From: CAYMAX01 sp964388595
GTDB taxonomy: Bacteria; Bacteroidota; Bacteroidia; Bacteroidales; UBA932
Assembly (NCBI GenBank): GCA_964388595.1
Contig: CAYMAX010000002.1
Coordinates: forward strand, 1 to 64,000
Length of the DNA: 64,000 nucleotides
Reading direction: 5' to 3'
Shown here: piece after piece, positions 53,429-63,119 of the stretch
How the letters are laid out: each line of letters begins with the position of its first letter
Numbering within the stretch: position 1 is the first letter of the stretch
The notes under the pieces: generated by a model
The model's input: only the letters and a program-made list of their open reading frames with translations
Databases searched by the model: none
What the model was told of the DNA's origin: nothing
Position numbers and translations under genes: made by a program

Positions 53429-55372
53429 CTAATACTTATAATTGCGAGGAATTATCGGTGTATTCTCGAAAGAAAGGGGTTCTTTGTGCAGCTGCGGTTC
53501 TGCACCATCTCTGTATTCCCAAGCACCTACATACATAAAATGTTGGTCGTCACGAAGCGTTTCACCCTGCTCTGTCTGCATCTCAGTACGGAAATGCCCT
53601 CCGCAGGACTCTTTGCGATGGAGTGCATCACGGGCCATAAGTTCTCCAATATCGAAGAAATCTGCAACTCTGAGTGCTTTTTCTATTTCCTGATTGAATT
53701 CATTATTGCTTCCGGGGACTAAAACATCTCGATAAAATTCTTCGCGGAGAACCATAATATCATCGATGGCTTTTTTCAAACCATTTTCATCTCTTGATAT
53801 CCCAACATATTTCCACATTATATCTCCGAGTTTTTTGTGGAAATAATCGACCGGATGTGTGCCGTGTATAGAAAAAATACGAGCGATTTTGTCGGATATA
53901 CCATCTTGCGCCTCTTTAAAAGCAATATTAGAAATATCAGTGCAAGATTGATGAATTATTCCTGCCAAATAATCTCCGATAGTGTAGGGAAGAATGAAAT
54001 ATCCGTCTGCCAAACCCTGCATAAGCGCCGAGGCACCGAGACGGTTGCCACCATGATCACTGAAGTTGGCTTCGCCTATCGCAAAAAGTCCTGGAATGTT
54101 GGTTTGCAGTTCATAATCAACCCACAATCCCCCCATAGTATAATGTACTGCAGGATATATCATCATAGGATCTTTGTAAGGATTATCACCTGTCATCTTT
54201 TCATACATAGAGAAAAGATTGCCATATCTTTCATCCATGACATCTCTTCCATACTCTTGCAAAGCTGCTGTCAGGTCCAAAAACACAGCATTCCCTGTGC
54301 TATTGACACCATACCCCGCATCGCAACGCTCCTTAATGGCTCTGGAAGCTACATCTCGAGGCACAAGGTTGCCATAAGAGGGATATTTATTTTCAAGGAA
54401 GTAGTCACGCTCCTGTTCCGGAATGGCTGAAGCTTTAATGAGATGACTGCGAAGTTGCCCGACCACCTCGAGTGATTTGGGAACCCAGATGCGTCCGTCG
54501 TTGCGAAGGGACTCGCTCATAAGAGTAAGCTTCGATTGATGTTCACTATGAATGGGAATGCAGGTAGGGTGAATCTGTGTAAAACAAGGATTTGCAAAAA
54601 AAGCACCTTTTAAGTAACACTGCCACACTGCGGAGCCATTGCAGTTCATCGCATTGGTAGATAGATGATAGACATTTGAGTAGCCTCCGGTCGCAATTAC
54701 CACAGCGTGTGCACCATAACGTTCTATCTCCCCTGTGATGAGGTTGCGCGCTACAATACCTCTCGCCACTCCGTCTATCAATACCAAATCCAACATTTCG
54801 CGTCTCGGATAGCACTTCACCGAACCTGCTGCTATCTGACGGTTGAGAGCAGAATATGCCCCTATCAGCAACTGTTGTCCAGTCTGCCCTTTGGCATAAA
54901 AAGTACGGCTTACCTGCGCTCCGCCAAAAGAACGATTTTCTAATAGTCCGCCATAATCACGGGCAAAAGGAACACCTTGAGCAACACACTGGTCTATAAT
55001 CTTATTACTCAACTCACAAAGACGATATACATTGGCTTCTCTGCTTCTATAATCTCCCCCCTTGATGGTATCTGAGAAAAGACGATATACTGAATCATTG
55101 TCATTGGCCAAATTCTTGGCAGCATTAATACCACCTTGAGCGGCAATCGAATGAGCCCTCCTGGGAGAATCGCCTATACATAAGACTTTCACCTTATATC
55201 CCAACTCGCCCAAAGAAGCAGCTGCAGAAGCACCAGCCAACCCTGTTCCCACCACAATTATCTCCATGTTGCGTTTATTGGCCGGACTGACCAACCTCAT
55301 TTCATTTTTGCATTGGGTCCATTTATCGGCGAGTTTTCCTGATGGAATTTTAGACTTTATCAATTCTTCCAT
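53429..55372 (-). CDS. frdA: Fumarate reductase / succinate dehydrogenase flavoprotein subunit
   Basis: This subunit holds covalent FAD and interconverts fumarate and succinate. The 647-residue protein has the dinucleotide motif [20 protein letters not shown] (residues 41-60), the FAD-linking His in [15 protein letters not shown], the substrate region [14 protein letters not shown], and [11 protein letters not shown]. The C-terminal [12 protein letters not shown] is typical. In Bacteroides the operon is cytochrome b-FrdA-FrdB; here the upstream neighbour is a divergent xanthine dehydrogenase gene and the cytochrome b gene is missing from the locus. Confidence 0.95.
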   Translation of the reverse strand: MEELIKSKIPSGKLADKWTQCKNEMRLVSPANKRNMEIIVVGTGLAGASAAASLGELGYKVKVLCIGDSPRRAHSIAAQGGINAAKNLANDNDSVYRLFSDTIKGGDYRSREANVYRLCELSNKIIDQCVAQGVPFARDYGGLLENRSFGGAQVSRTFYAKGQTGQQLLIGAYSALNRQIAAGSVKCYPRREMLDLVLIDGVARGIVARNLITGEIERYGAHAVVIATGGYSNVYHLSTNAMNCNGSAVWQCYLKGAFFANPCFTQIHPTCIPIHSEHQSKLTLMSESLRNDGRIWVPKSLEVVGQLRSHLIKASAIPEQERDYFLENKYPSYGNLVPRDVASRAIKERCDAGYGVNSTGNAVFLDLTAALQEYGRDVMDERYGNLFSMYEKMTGDNPYKDPMMIYPAVHYTMGGLWVDYELQTNIPGLFAIGEANFSDHGGNRLGASALMQGLADGYFILPYTIGDYLAGIIHQSCTDISNIAFKEAQDGISDKIARIFSIHGTHPVDYFHKKLGDIMWKYVGISRDENGLKKAIDDIMVLREEFYRDVLVPGSNNEFNQEIEKALRVADFFDIGELMARDALHRKESCGGHFRTEMQTEQGETLRDDQHFMYVGAWEYRDGAEPQLHKEPLSFENTPIIPRNYKY

Positions 55373-55394
55373 AATGCTGCAATTTTAGTTACTT

Positions 55395-55426
55395 TTTGCC
55401 ATTTAAACAACCTTTTACTATCTTTA
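55395..55426 (+). promoter_or_regulatory. Promoter of the xdhAB operon
   Basis: TTTTG ending at 55398, a 20-base gap and TATCTTTA at 55419-55426 fit the Bacteroidota promoter with one change in the -7 element. It ends 17 bp before the xdhA ATG. Confidence 0.55.
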
Positions 55427-55443
55427 CAAACAAAATTGAGACT

Positions 55444-56904
55444 ATGTCTTCTATTCTGTTTTATCTTAATTTTGAGAGACGGGAAATCTTTTTTGACAAT
55501 CATTCTGATATTACCCCTTTATGGTCTGTCCTTAAATATTTAAGGGAGAAAGAGCATCTTATGGGGACCAAAGAAGGTTGTGGTGTAGGCGATTGTGGCG
55601 CATGTACGGTCTGCTTGGCCGAACAAGATAATTACTCACTCAAAAATAGTCTCTTCTCCGAAATCAATCCCTACTCCATCAATTTCTACGCAGTAAATTC
55701 GTGTCTGATGCCCATTGCAATGCTCAACGGAAAGCACTTATTTACCATAGAGGGCATTTCTTCAAGAAGCAGGCTTCACCCCGTACAGGAGGCTCTGATG
55801 AAGGGGAGGGGCACTCAATGCGGATTTTGTTCCCCCGGAATGATAATGTCTGCATACGCACATTATCGCAATGGCAGACCTTTTACAAGGGAAGAAATCA
55901 ATAAAACTCTCTCCGGCAATCTGTGCAGATGCACAGGCTATGAGAGCATCTTGAAATCAATGATGAGCTTGCAAGATGTGGCCAGGGTTGATGAGCCGGA
56001 CCCGGTTTTTGACAAAGAACTTGTGGAGGCAGGTCTGCACACTTTTGAATATCTTGGTACTGATTTCCGGTATTATAAATTCCCCACCCTGAAAGAGTTT
56101 TTGTCATTCAAAGAGACCCATCCCGAAGCATATATCGTGTCAGGTGCCACTGATTTTGCCATTATGCTCCATAAGAGCGGGAAAATTCCTTCACTGATTG
56201 TCGATATTTCCGATTTAAAAGAATTGAAAGGGTGCGAAGAATTTAAAGGTTACTTTTATATCGGAGGAAACACCTCCATTGAGAATTTCAGGTCTATTAT
56301 CAGCACCTCGTATCCCGCTGCCGACAAGTACCTCTCAAGCTTCGCTTCACTTCAGATACGCAATAAGGGAACAATAGCAGGAAGTATCTCCGGGTCATCT
56401 CCTGTTGGAGATATTATGCCTTTGCTACTCGCTCTTGATGCAGAGCTTGTGCTTGTGAAGGCAGATGAAAAAAGAAATGTTGAGGCGGCATCGTTTATTA
56501 CCTCTTATCGCAAAAACGTGATGCAGAGCGATGAGATAATCGGGGCAGTTATCATTCCCAAACCATCCAAAAGCAGCTTTCTGTTCTGTCATAAGCAGTC
56601 CAAAAGAAAAGATATGGATATTGCTACGATGACCTGTTGTATCTATTTCGAAACTGTCAATCAGAAAATTTCTAAGATCTATACAGGATTCGGTGGGATG
56701 TCTTCCATTCCCACAAATTCTTGCTCTGCTGAAGAATTTCTTATGGGCAAAGAGATAAAAAAAGAGATTTTTGTGAAGGCAGGGGCTATTGCTAAAAAAG
56801 ATTTCAAACCGATATCTGATGTCCGCGGTTCAGAAGAATTCCGCTCTGCTTTAGTGGAAAATTTATTTCTAAAATGTTATTTGGATTATGAATCAGGCAG
56901 ATAG
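55444..56904 (+). CDS. xdhA: Xanthine dehydrogenase small subunit (2Fe-2S and FAD domains)
   Basis: The subunit passes electrons from the molybdenum site through two 2Fe-2S clusters to FAD. The 486-residue protein starts at ATG 55444 (MSSILFYLNFERREIFF). The first cluster motif is GTKEGCGVGDCGACTVCL (about residues 40-57) and the second GTQCGFCSPGM with GNLCRCTGY (about residues 123-165). The FAD domain from about 205 includes AYIVSGATDFAI, IRNKGTIAGSISGSSPVGDI (as RNKGTIAGSI and SSPVGDI). The layout is that of Rhodobacter XdhA. Its stop overlaps xdhB by 17 bp. Confidence 0.92.
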   Translation: MSSILFYLNFERREIFFDNHSDITPLWSVLKYLREKEHLMGTKEGCGVGDCGACTVCLAEQDNYSLKNSLFSEINPYSINFYAVNSCLMPIAMLNGKHLFTIEGISSRSRLHPVQEALMKGRGTQCGFCSPGMIMSAYAHYRNGRPFTREEINKTLSGNLCRCTGYESILKSMMSLQDVARVDEPDPVFDKELVEAGLHTFEYLGTDFRYYKFPTLKEFLSFKETHPEAYIVSGATDFAIMLHKSGKIPSLIVDISDLKELKGCEEFKGYFYIGGNTSIENFRSIISTSYPAADKYLSSFASLQIRNKGTIAGSISGSSPVGDIMPLLLALDAELVLVKADEKRNVEAASFITSYRKNVMQSDEIIGAVIIPKPSKSSFLFCHKQSKRKDMDIATMTCCIYFETVNQKISKIYTGFGGMSSIPTNSCSAEEFLMGKEIKKEIFVKAGAIAKKDFKPISDVRGSEEFRSALVENLFLKCYLDYESGR

Positions 56905-59089
56905 AAGGATATACGACCATATAGTCGGCAAGACTGAATATATCGATGACGTCGCAATGTCGGGCAATTTTGCCTACGGATATCTATTGTACAGTCCACA
57001 CGCACATGCTAAAATCCTCTCTATTGACACATCTGCTGCCAAAAAATTGAAAGGTGTATTTGCCGTTCTCACCCACGAAGATGTTCCCGGTGTCAATAAT
57101 ATGGGCTCTGTGTTACAAGACGAACCTGTTTTATCTGACGGCACTTGCCAATGTGTTGGACAAGCCATTGCTTTGATAGCTGCCACAGACAGAGCTACTG
57201 CCGAAAAAGCAAAAAGCCTCATTAAGATAAAATACAAAGTACTTCGCCCCATACTGGATGTTCAAGAATCTTTTCACAAAGGCAATTATCCGTTCAATCC
57301 ATACCATTTGGTGAAAGGGGATATCAAAAAATCATTCAGAAAATCGGACCACATAGTGGAAGGAGAGATGGAAATAGGAGGTCAGGAGCATTTCTATCTT
57401 GAGACCCAGGGAGCTGTATCATATCTTCTTGCAGACCAATCATACAAAATAATCGCCTCCTCCCAAAATCCATCTGAGATACAACTTCATATCTCAAGAT
57501 GCCTGGGTATCGACTGTTCTCAAGTGGAAGTGGTCACTTCTCACCTCGGCGGAGGATTCGGAGGCAAAGAGACACAGGGTGCCTGGTGCGCAATTTGGGC
57601 AGCACTCCTATCATATCACACGGGGAAAAATATCAAATTCGTCCTCTCAAGGGATGAAGATATGGTCATCACAGGTAAACGACATCCCGTGAAAGTCAAA
57701 TACAAAGTAGGGTTTTCAGACCAAGGCAAAATACTCGCCTACAAAGCACGCTTCCTGTTCAATATGGGATATTGCGCAGACCTGACACAGTCGATTATGG
57801 AGAGATGTCTGCTCCATAGTGAAAATGCCTATTACATTCCCTCTATGGAGGTAGAAATATATCCCTGCAGGACCAATACTCCATCCAATTGTGCTTTCAG
57901 GGGCTTTGGAGCCCCTCAAGGAGTAGTGGTGATAGAAAATATCATGGATATTATTGCCCATACATTACATAGAGATCCCCTAATAGTGAGAAGAGACAAT
58001 TTTTATGGTATCAGACGAAGAAATATCACCCCTTATGGCAAGAAAGTGAGTGACAATTCTCTTCCTGACATCTATAAAAAGCTCGTGAAAAGTTCTGATT
58101 ACAAGGAACGAGTCAGAGAGGTCAAACGTTTCAACTCCAAAAATAAATTCAAGAAAAGAGGAATAGCGGGAGTCCCTGTCAAGTTTGGGATTTCTTTCAC
58201 TACATCATTTCTCAATCAGGGGTCTGCGCTTGTCAATCTCTACAGAGACGGCTCCATGATAATTCATCAGGGAGGGGTAGAGATGGGGCAGGGCCTTTAT
58301 GATAAGATGATGCTTACGGCATCTCGCATGATGAATATTCCGGAGGAAAAAATACGCATTTACAATACAGATACCTCAGTCATTCCCAATACTTCTGCCA
58401 CTGCGGCATCTACAGGCTCCGATATCAATGGGCAGGCTGTCATCAAAGCTATTCGCTCTCTCAAAAAGAGAATTGACACCTTTGCCAAGACCTTGCCTCC
58501 CGATACCCCATTTGAAGAGGTACTCAAGAAAGCATATATGGCCCAAATCAATCTTGGAGAGAAAGCATACTATAAAACTCCGGGCGTCTATTTCAATAAA
58601 ACCTCTTGCAAAGGGAATCCATTCCTCTATTATGTGTTTGGACTGGGGATTTCAGAAGTGGAAGTGGACCTGTTGACAGGCGATACTGCCATCATTCGCA
58701 CAGACATTCTCAACGACACCGGCATTTCTCTAGATAAGTCGATAGATAAGGGACAGATAGAGGGAGCTTTCATCCAGTGCGTCGGCTGGTTGACGATGGA
58801 AGAACTTATCAGTGACCCACAGGGACACCCTCTTACCTGCAACCCTGACCTGTATAAAATCCCGGGTATTGCAGATGTACCAAAGGTTTTCAATGTCGGA
58901 TTATATGAAGATAATAAATTCAATAACGGAGTTTTAGGCAGCAGGGCCATCGGAGAACCGCCATTCTTGTATGGCATATCTGTAGTTAGTGCCATCAACA
59001 ACGCCATATACTCCGCTACTCATACTATTTCCACAGATATTAAATTACCTGCCACCAAAGAGTCTATTTTTAAAAAATTACATAAATAA
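56888..59089 (+). CDS. xdhB: Xanthine dehydrogenase molybdopterin subunit
   Basis: The 733-residue subunit binds the molybdenum cofactor and hydroxylates xanthine to urate. Purine-specific residues are present: the Glu in GGFGGKET (about residue 227, bovine Glu802) and the Arg in AFRGFGAPQ (about residue 337, bovine Arg880), both replaced in aldehyde oxidases. The catalytic Glu lies in AIGEPPFLY (about residue 690). The protein is complete relative to Rhodobacter XdhB. The chaperone gene xdhC and cofactor synthesis genes are not in the window. Confidence 0.92.
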   Translation: MNQADRRIYDHIVGKTEYIDDVAMSGNFAYGYLLYSPHAHAKILSIDTSAAKKLKGVFAVLTHEDVPGVNNMGSVLQDEPVLSDGTCQCVGQAIALIAATDRATAEKAKSLIKIKYKVLRPILDVQESFHKGNYPFNPYHLVKGDIKKSFRKSDHIVEGEMEIGGQEHFYLETQGAVSYLLADQSYKIIASSQNPSEIQLHISRCLGIDCSQVEVVTSHLGGGFGGKETQGAWCAIWAALLSYHTGKNIKFVLSRDEDMVITGKRHPVKVKYKVGFSDQGKILAYKARFLFNMGYCADLTQSIMERCLLHSENAYYIPSMEVEIYPCRTNTPSNCAFRGFGAPQGVVVIENIMDIIAHTLHRDPLIVRRDNFYGIRRRNITPYGKKVSDNSLPDIYKKLVKSSDYKERVREVKRFNSKNKFKKRGIAGVPVKFGISFTTSFLNQGSALVNLYRDGSMIIHQGGVEMGQGLYDKMMLTASRMMNIPEEKIRIYNTDTSVIPNTSATAASTGSDINGQAVIKAIRSLKKRIDTFAKTLPPDTPFEEVLKKAYMAQINLGEKAYYKTPGVYFNKTSCKGNPFLYYVFGLGISEVEVDLLTGDTAIIRTDILNDTGISLDKSIDKGQIEGAFIQCVGWLTMEELISDPQGHPLTCNPDLYKIPGIADVPKVFNVGLYEDNKFNNGVLGSRAIGEPPFLYGISVVSAINNAIYSATHTISTDIKLPATKESIFKKLHK

Positions 59090-59091
59090 TT

Positions 59092-60723
59092 ATGAAAAAA
59101 GTATTTGCTTCCCTCTTCTTTATTCTTTTATTTCTCTCGGTATCGGGACAGGAAATGGTCAAATATGACAGGGTGGGCCTCTCTCCCATCTATATTTCTT
59201 ATCACGATTCCCTGACATCGATTGTTAAAAACTACTATTCCAACATCGCTTATGATGCGAGATATGATATGAATAATATCCCCACCAAGAGCATTCCGAT
59301 GAATATGTCGAGATATATCATCGAGTACAAGAAGGATTCTGAAGGCAAAATGGTGGCCAATTACAATCTGCGCGACATATCTGAGAATATTACTTCCTAT
59401 CTCAATGACCATAATGTCGGTCTTGAGATTATCTCTACCATTTTCAATCGCAAGTCCGATGGTCGGATGGACTTATTATTGCTTCATCATCGCGGTCAGT
59501 ACAGCTCCACAGATGAGGATTATCTCAAAAGTATCTCGACCAAAAGAGGGGCAGATGCTCTGAAAGACACCGGAGAAAACCTCATAGACAAAAGCTATAT
59601 CGTCGTATTTGATAATCTCAATCTTCGATATGAAAAGGGGAAACCCAATGCAGAGGGGAAGAGAACTGACTACTATAAAGGGAGTATAATCACTTATCTC
59701 TATAAGATAGTTTGGAGTGAAGAATTGCTAAATCAGGTGTGGGATTGCTGGATCGACGAAAACACTCCCAAAGGGGAAATAGCAGCCAAAAAAGCAGCTT
59801 TTGAAAAGATTCAGATTCCCATCCGGCTTGTCTATAAATATACCAACAATTCTCTCTCTGTGACTTCTGACCCCAAACGCCCCACCGAAGAGAAAATGGG
59901 CAACCTTGAGGTAGGAAACAATAAAGTCGGTCGTTACAACACCATTCTGAATGATGGCAACAACAATAGTTTCAATTCTTTAGAAGGCAATGTATCCGAC
60001 CTCTCTCTCAAAACCACTATCTTCGACATCAGACCTATACGAGCCAAGATAGGCTCCAAAGAGGGTGTCAACACCGACTACGCATTCTATGTCTATGAAG
60101 ATGTCCTTAACGCAGATAATACCATCTCGCAAAAAAGAAAAGGGCTGGTCAAGGCTACTAATAATATATCTGACAATGACAGAATCACCACCGGAGATTT
60201 TGCCCCCACCGAATTTTATCAATACGCCGGAAAAAGTCTCGTCCCGGGGATGTCTATGATAGAGAAAAAAATCATCGGTCTGTCTCTCACCATAGGATAC
60301 GCAGGTTTTTATCACAAAACCAACGGATTGGATAACTCTTTCTGTGTAGGTCTCGAATTTGATGGCTATGGTGGACGTTACGCTCAGTGGATGGTAGCTG
60401 CCGATTTCACTATGAGAAAGGATGTATATAATTTCGGAGTGAATTTGGGATATGGATTCAGAATGAATAATTTTCAACTCTATCCCATAGTGGGTATATA
60501 TGGAGATATGCTCAAAAAAGATGCAGATCTGCAAGAAAATGGTCTCGGGTGGTTGGGCAAATTGGGTCTGAGAGCTAATATCAATATTTATTACCCGGTA
60601 CAATTATTCGTACAGGGTGGATATAATATGTTTCTCTTCGGTAACGACACATATAAAAATCACAATGGTGGCAAATCGGGCCAGGGTATTTATTTTGGCA
60701 CAGGTCTGAGATTCTGCTTCTGA
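59092..60723 (+). CDS. Exported protein of unknown function, probable outer-membrane barrel at C-terminus
   Basis: The 543-residue product has a signal peptide ending in VSGQ (about residue 20). The first 320 residues are mixed alpha/beta with no recognised domain; the stretch LLLLHHRGQYSSTDEDYLKS and repeated Lys/Asp-rich turns stand out. From about residue 390 the sequence has alternating aromatic strands (LSLTIGYAGFYHKTN, FGVNLGYGFRMNNFQLYPIV) and ends YFGTGLRFCF, the pattern of a small outer-membrane barrel with a C-terminal Phe. It is 2 bp behind xdhB, hence on the same transcript, but I see no direct link to purine oxidation. Confidence 0.6.
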   Translation: MKKVFASLFFILLFLSVSGQEMVKYDRVGLSPIYISYHDSLTSIVKNYYSNIAYDARYDMNNIPTKSIPMNMSRYIIEYKKDSEGKMVANYNLRDISENITSYLNDHNVGLEIISTIFNRKSDGRMDLLLLHHRGQYSSTDEDYLKSISTKRGADALKDTGENLIDKSYIVVFDNLNLRYEKGKPNAEGKRTDYYKGSIITYLYKIVWSEELLNQVWDCWIDENTPKGEIAAKKAAFEKIQIPIRLVYKYTNNSLSVTSDPKRPTEEKMGNLEVGNNKVGRYNTILNDGNNNSFNSLEGNVSDLSLKTTIFDIRPIRAKIGSKEGVNTDYAFYVYEDVLNADNTISQKRKGLVKATNNISDNDRITTGDFAPTEFYQYAGKSLVPGMSMIEKKIIGLSLTIGYAGFYHKTNGLDNSFCVGLEFDGYGGRYAQWMVAADFTMRKDVYNFGVNLGYGFRMNNFQLYPIVGIYGDMLKKDADLQENGLGWLGKLGLRANINIYYPVQLFVQGGYNMFLFGNDTYKNHNGGKSGQGIYFGTGLRFCF

Positions 60724-60729
60724 TAGGAC

Positions 60730-61668
60730 ATGGTACCTCAGAGACATTTATTAGTTACTATTCACTGTCTGACTTTCAATCAGGAAGCCTTTATAGCCGA
60801 TTGTCTTGAAGGGTTCATCAGGCAGAGAACTTCTTTTGACTTTGAGGCGATAGTACACGATGATGCTTCCACAGATGGGACAGCAGACATCATCCGTAGA
60901 TATGCAGAAAAGTATCCTGAGATTATCAAACCTATCTGCGAGACAGAAAATCAGTATCACAAGTGGAACAACTCCATCCTTCACATTATGGAGACATTGC
61001 CACGCAATGGCAAATACATAGCTATATGCGAAGGAGATGATTATTGGACCGACCCTTTGAAACTACAGCGACAGGTGGACTTTTTAGAGACACACCCGGA
61101 TTATGGGATGTGCTTCACACAAGCCCTCTCCATACAGGGAGATAAACAACAGATTATTCCTTTGGAACATATTGCAAAAGATCTCCGCTTCGAAGATTTA
61201 ATTATGAATAACCCCATCCCTGCCATGACTGTGGTGTTCGACAACGCTCTGTATTGCAATTACCTTGACACAGTTCTCCCTTCTTCCCATAGGACATGGA
61301 ACACTGCAGATTATCCTATATGGCTATGGTGTTCACTCTACTCAAAAATCAAATTTCTGCCATTTGTCAGTGGCTCTTACAGATTTTTATCGGGCTCCAT
61401 CTCCCATCCCGAGGATTATGATAAGGAAATGTATTTCTTGAATTGCAAATTTGATATCAAAAGGGAATACCTTTCCAAAAATTATAAAGGTAATGTATCT
61501 GATACCCTCATCAGCAAAGTCGAAAATCAATACTATTTTAAACTGTTCAACATCGCATTTAAATATAGCCGCCGACAAGAGGCGTATGATCACTATCGAC
61601 AGATATCCCACAAGCGAATAACCACCCGCTGCAAGTATCTATATTTAAAATTATCAGGTAAAAATTAG
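60730..61668 (+). CDS. Glycosyltransferase, family 2
   Basis: The 312-residue cytoplasmic GT-A enzyme has the opening LVTIHCLTFNQEAFIADCLEG (as LVTIHCLTFNQE, FIADCLEG), the nucleotide-sugar Asp in AIVHDDASTDGTADII (about residues 41-56), and the metal site EGDDYWTDPLKLQRQ (about residues 98-112). A C-terminal helical region follows. The EGDD-WTDP pattern is typical of capsule and O-antigen transferases. It follows the unknown barrel gene by 6 bp, and its end overlaps the flippase by 4 bp on the other strand. Confidence 0.92.
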   Translation: MVPQRHLLVTIHCLTFNQEAFIADCLEGFIRQRTSFDFEAIVHDDASTDGTADIIRRYAEKYPEIIKPICETENQYHKWNNSILHIMETLPRNGKYIAICEGDDYWTDPLKLQRQVDFLETHPDYGMCFTQALSIQGDKQQIIPLEHIAKDLRFEDLIMNNPIPAMTVVFDNALYCNYLDTVLPSSHRTWNTADYPIWLWCSLYSKIKFLPFVSGSYRFLSGSISHPEDYDKEMYFLNCKFDIKREYLSKNYKGNVSDTLISKVENQYYFKLFNIAFKYSRRQEAYDHYRQISHKRITTRCKYLYLKLSGKN

Positions 61669-63119
61669 GATTTGCTCTTCCTGTGAAAAAGGTCTGTAAT
61701 GTGACTTTTTATCTCTGTGTATTCTTCACAGTGATAACATTTTTCATAGATAAGTATTATGATGGAGACACCCACGAACAATTGTAAAAGAAGAGTGTAT
61801 AATGGTTTGAACTCCAAAAGGTTGATACACCATACAGGAACTGCCATAATGATGGCTATCAGCAGAAATGGGCATAAGTCCCTGACTTGTTGCCAGAGAG
61901 TATAATTCATCAATTTGCTGACATAATAAGCCTGGATGAGGTAAGATAACAAATAGGCTCCGACCATACCCCAAAGCATCAAGTCTATACTATAAAAACA
62001 GCCGAGCAAGATGGGTCCCACCAATAAGAGTATTTTATATATCTCAGTCTTTAAATTATAATCAGACCGGCCTGTGGCACTAAAGAGAGATGAAAAAATA
62101 TAAAGAGTAGGGATAAAGAGGCCTGAAATGGATAATATTTGAAGATAGGGAACTGCGGGCATCCATTTCTCTCCGATAAGCACCCATATAAGGGATTTGG
62201 AGATGGCGGCAAGACCGAGTACGGAAGTGAAAGTAATGAGAACTGTAGTTTTCATCAATTTGGCAAATGCTCTTCTTTGCCTCTCTCTCTCATCTTGTAT
62301 AGTACTCAACACAGGATAACTAACTCTCTGCATTACCATCCCCACAGCAGAAGTGACCATATTACGAAACTTGTCTGCTCTTGAATAATAACCCAGCTGA
62401 GTAGTATTATAGAACCTTCCTATTATCACAGAAGTGGCTTCGTTCCAAAAGTTACTGATTAAAGATGTAGCCAGCAACTTGCCTCCGAATGAAAACATCT
62501 CTTTAAAACTCCTGACAGAAAAAGAGAAAGAAGGTTTCCAAGAGGACAATATCCAAAACATAAGGGAAGAAACAAACATCCTCGAGAGCTGAAGGACCAC
62601 CAGGCTCCACACGCCATAGCCTTTTAAAGCCATCACGATGCCTACGGTACCACAAGTCAGGGATGATACCAGAGAGACAATTGTCTGGGTTTTGAAATCA
62701 ATTTTTCTAAATAGAATGACTTTCTGAACAGCGGTAAAAGCAGAAATAATGATAGAAAGACTGAGTATTCTGATAACTGAGGATAGAATGGGGGTTTTAA
62801 AGAAAACAGCGATATATGGAGCAGTAAAAAAGAGAATAAGATATAGCAGGATACTTATCAAAAGTTGAGTATAGAAAACAGTATTGAAATCATTCTGGTC
62901 CACATTCTTTTTTCTGATAAGGGCCCCTGAAAAACCGCCATCTGTCAGTGAAGTAGATAACGTAATAAAAAAGGCAGTCATCCCGACAATACCAAATTCT
63001 GAAGGAGATAAAATCCTGGCAAGGACGATATTTACTATTGCGAGAATGCCCGTACTCGATAAAGTATCAGCAAAACTCCAACCAATACCCTTAGCTGTCT
63101 TATCTTTAAGCTCGCTCAT
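61665..63119 (-). CDS. Polysaccharide flippase / MOP-family exporter (WzxC-like)
   Basis: The 484-residue inner-membrane protein has 12-14 helices and belongs to the MOP superfamily that flips lipid-linked oligosaccharides. Signature parts are KGIGWSFADTLSSTGILAI (about residues 10-28), ILSPSEFGIVGMTAFFI (about residues 37-53), DGGFSGALIRKKNVDQNDFN, and FWNEATSVIIGRFYNTTQLG, YYSRADKFRN. These are WzxC/teichuronic-like. It sits downstream of the GT4 gene, overlapping it by 14 bp, and so joins a polysaccharide locus that continues to the right. Confidence 0.92.
   Translation of the reverse strand: MSELKDKTAKGIGWSFADTLSSTGILAIVNIVLARILSPSEFGIVGMTAFFITLSTSLTDGGFSGALIRKKNVDQNDFNTVFYTQLLISILLYLILFFTAPYIAVFFKTPILSSVIRILSLSIIISAFTAVQKVILFRKIDFKTQTIVSLVSSLTCGTVGIVMALKGYGVWSLVVLQLSRMFVSSLMFWILSSWKPSFSFSVRSFKEMFSFGGKLLATSLISNFWNEATSVIIGRFYNTTQLGYYSRADKFRNMVTSAVGMVMQRVSYPVLSTIQDERERQRRAFAKLMKTTVLITFTSVLGLAAISKSLIWVLIGEKWMPAVPYLQILSISGLFIPTLYIFSSLFSATGRSDYNLKTEIYKILLLVGPILLGCFYSIDLMLWGMVGAYLLSYLIQAYYVSKLMNYTLWQQVRDLCPFLLIAIIMAVPVWCINLLEFKPLYTLLLQLFVGVSIIILIYEKCYHCEEYTEIKSHITDLFHRKSKS

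Noticed and set aside
53837..54430. 197-residue open frame antisense to frdA
   Set aside because: It lies wholly inside a well-identified gene, has no domain and is explained by codon bias on the other strand.
59980..60603. 207-residue open frame antisense to the unknown barrel gene
   Set aside because: The plus-strand frame has a signal peptide, coherent barrel pattern and operon spacing; the antisense frame has none of these.
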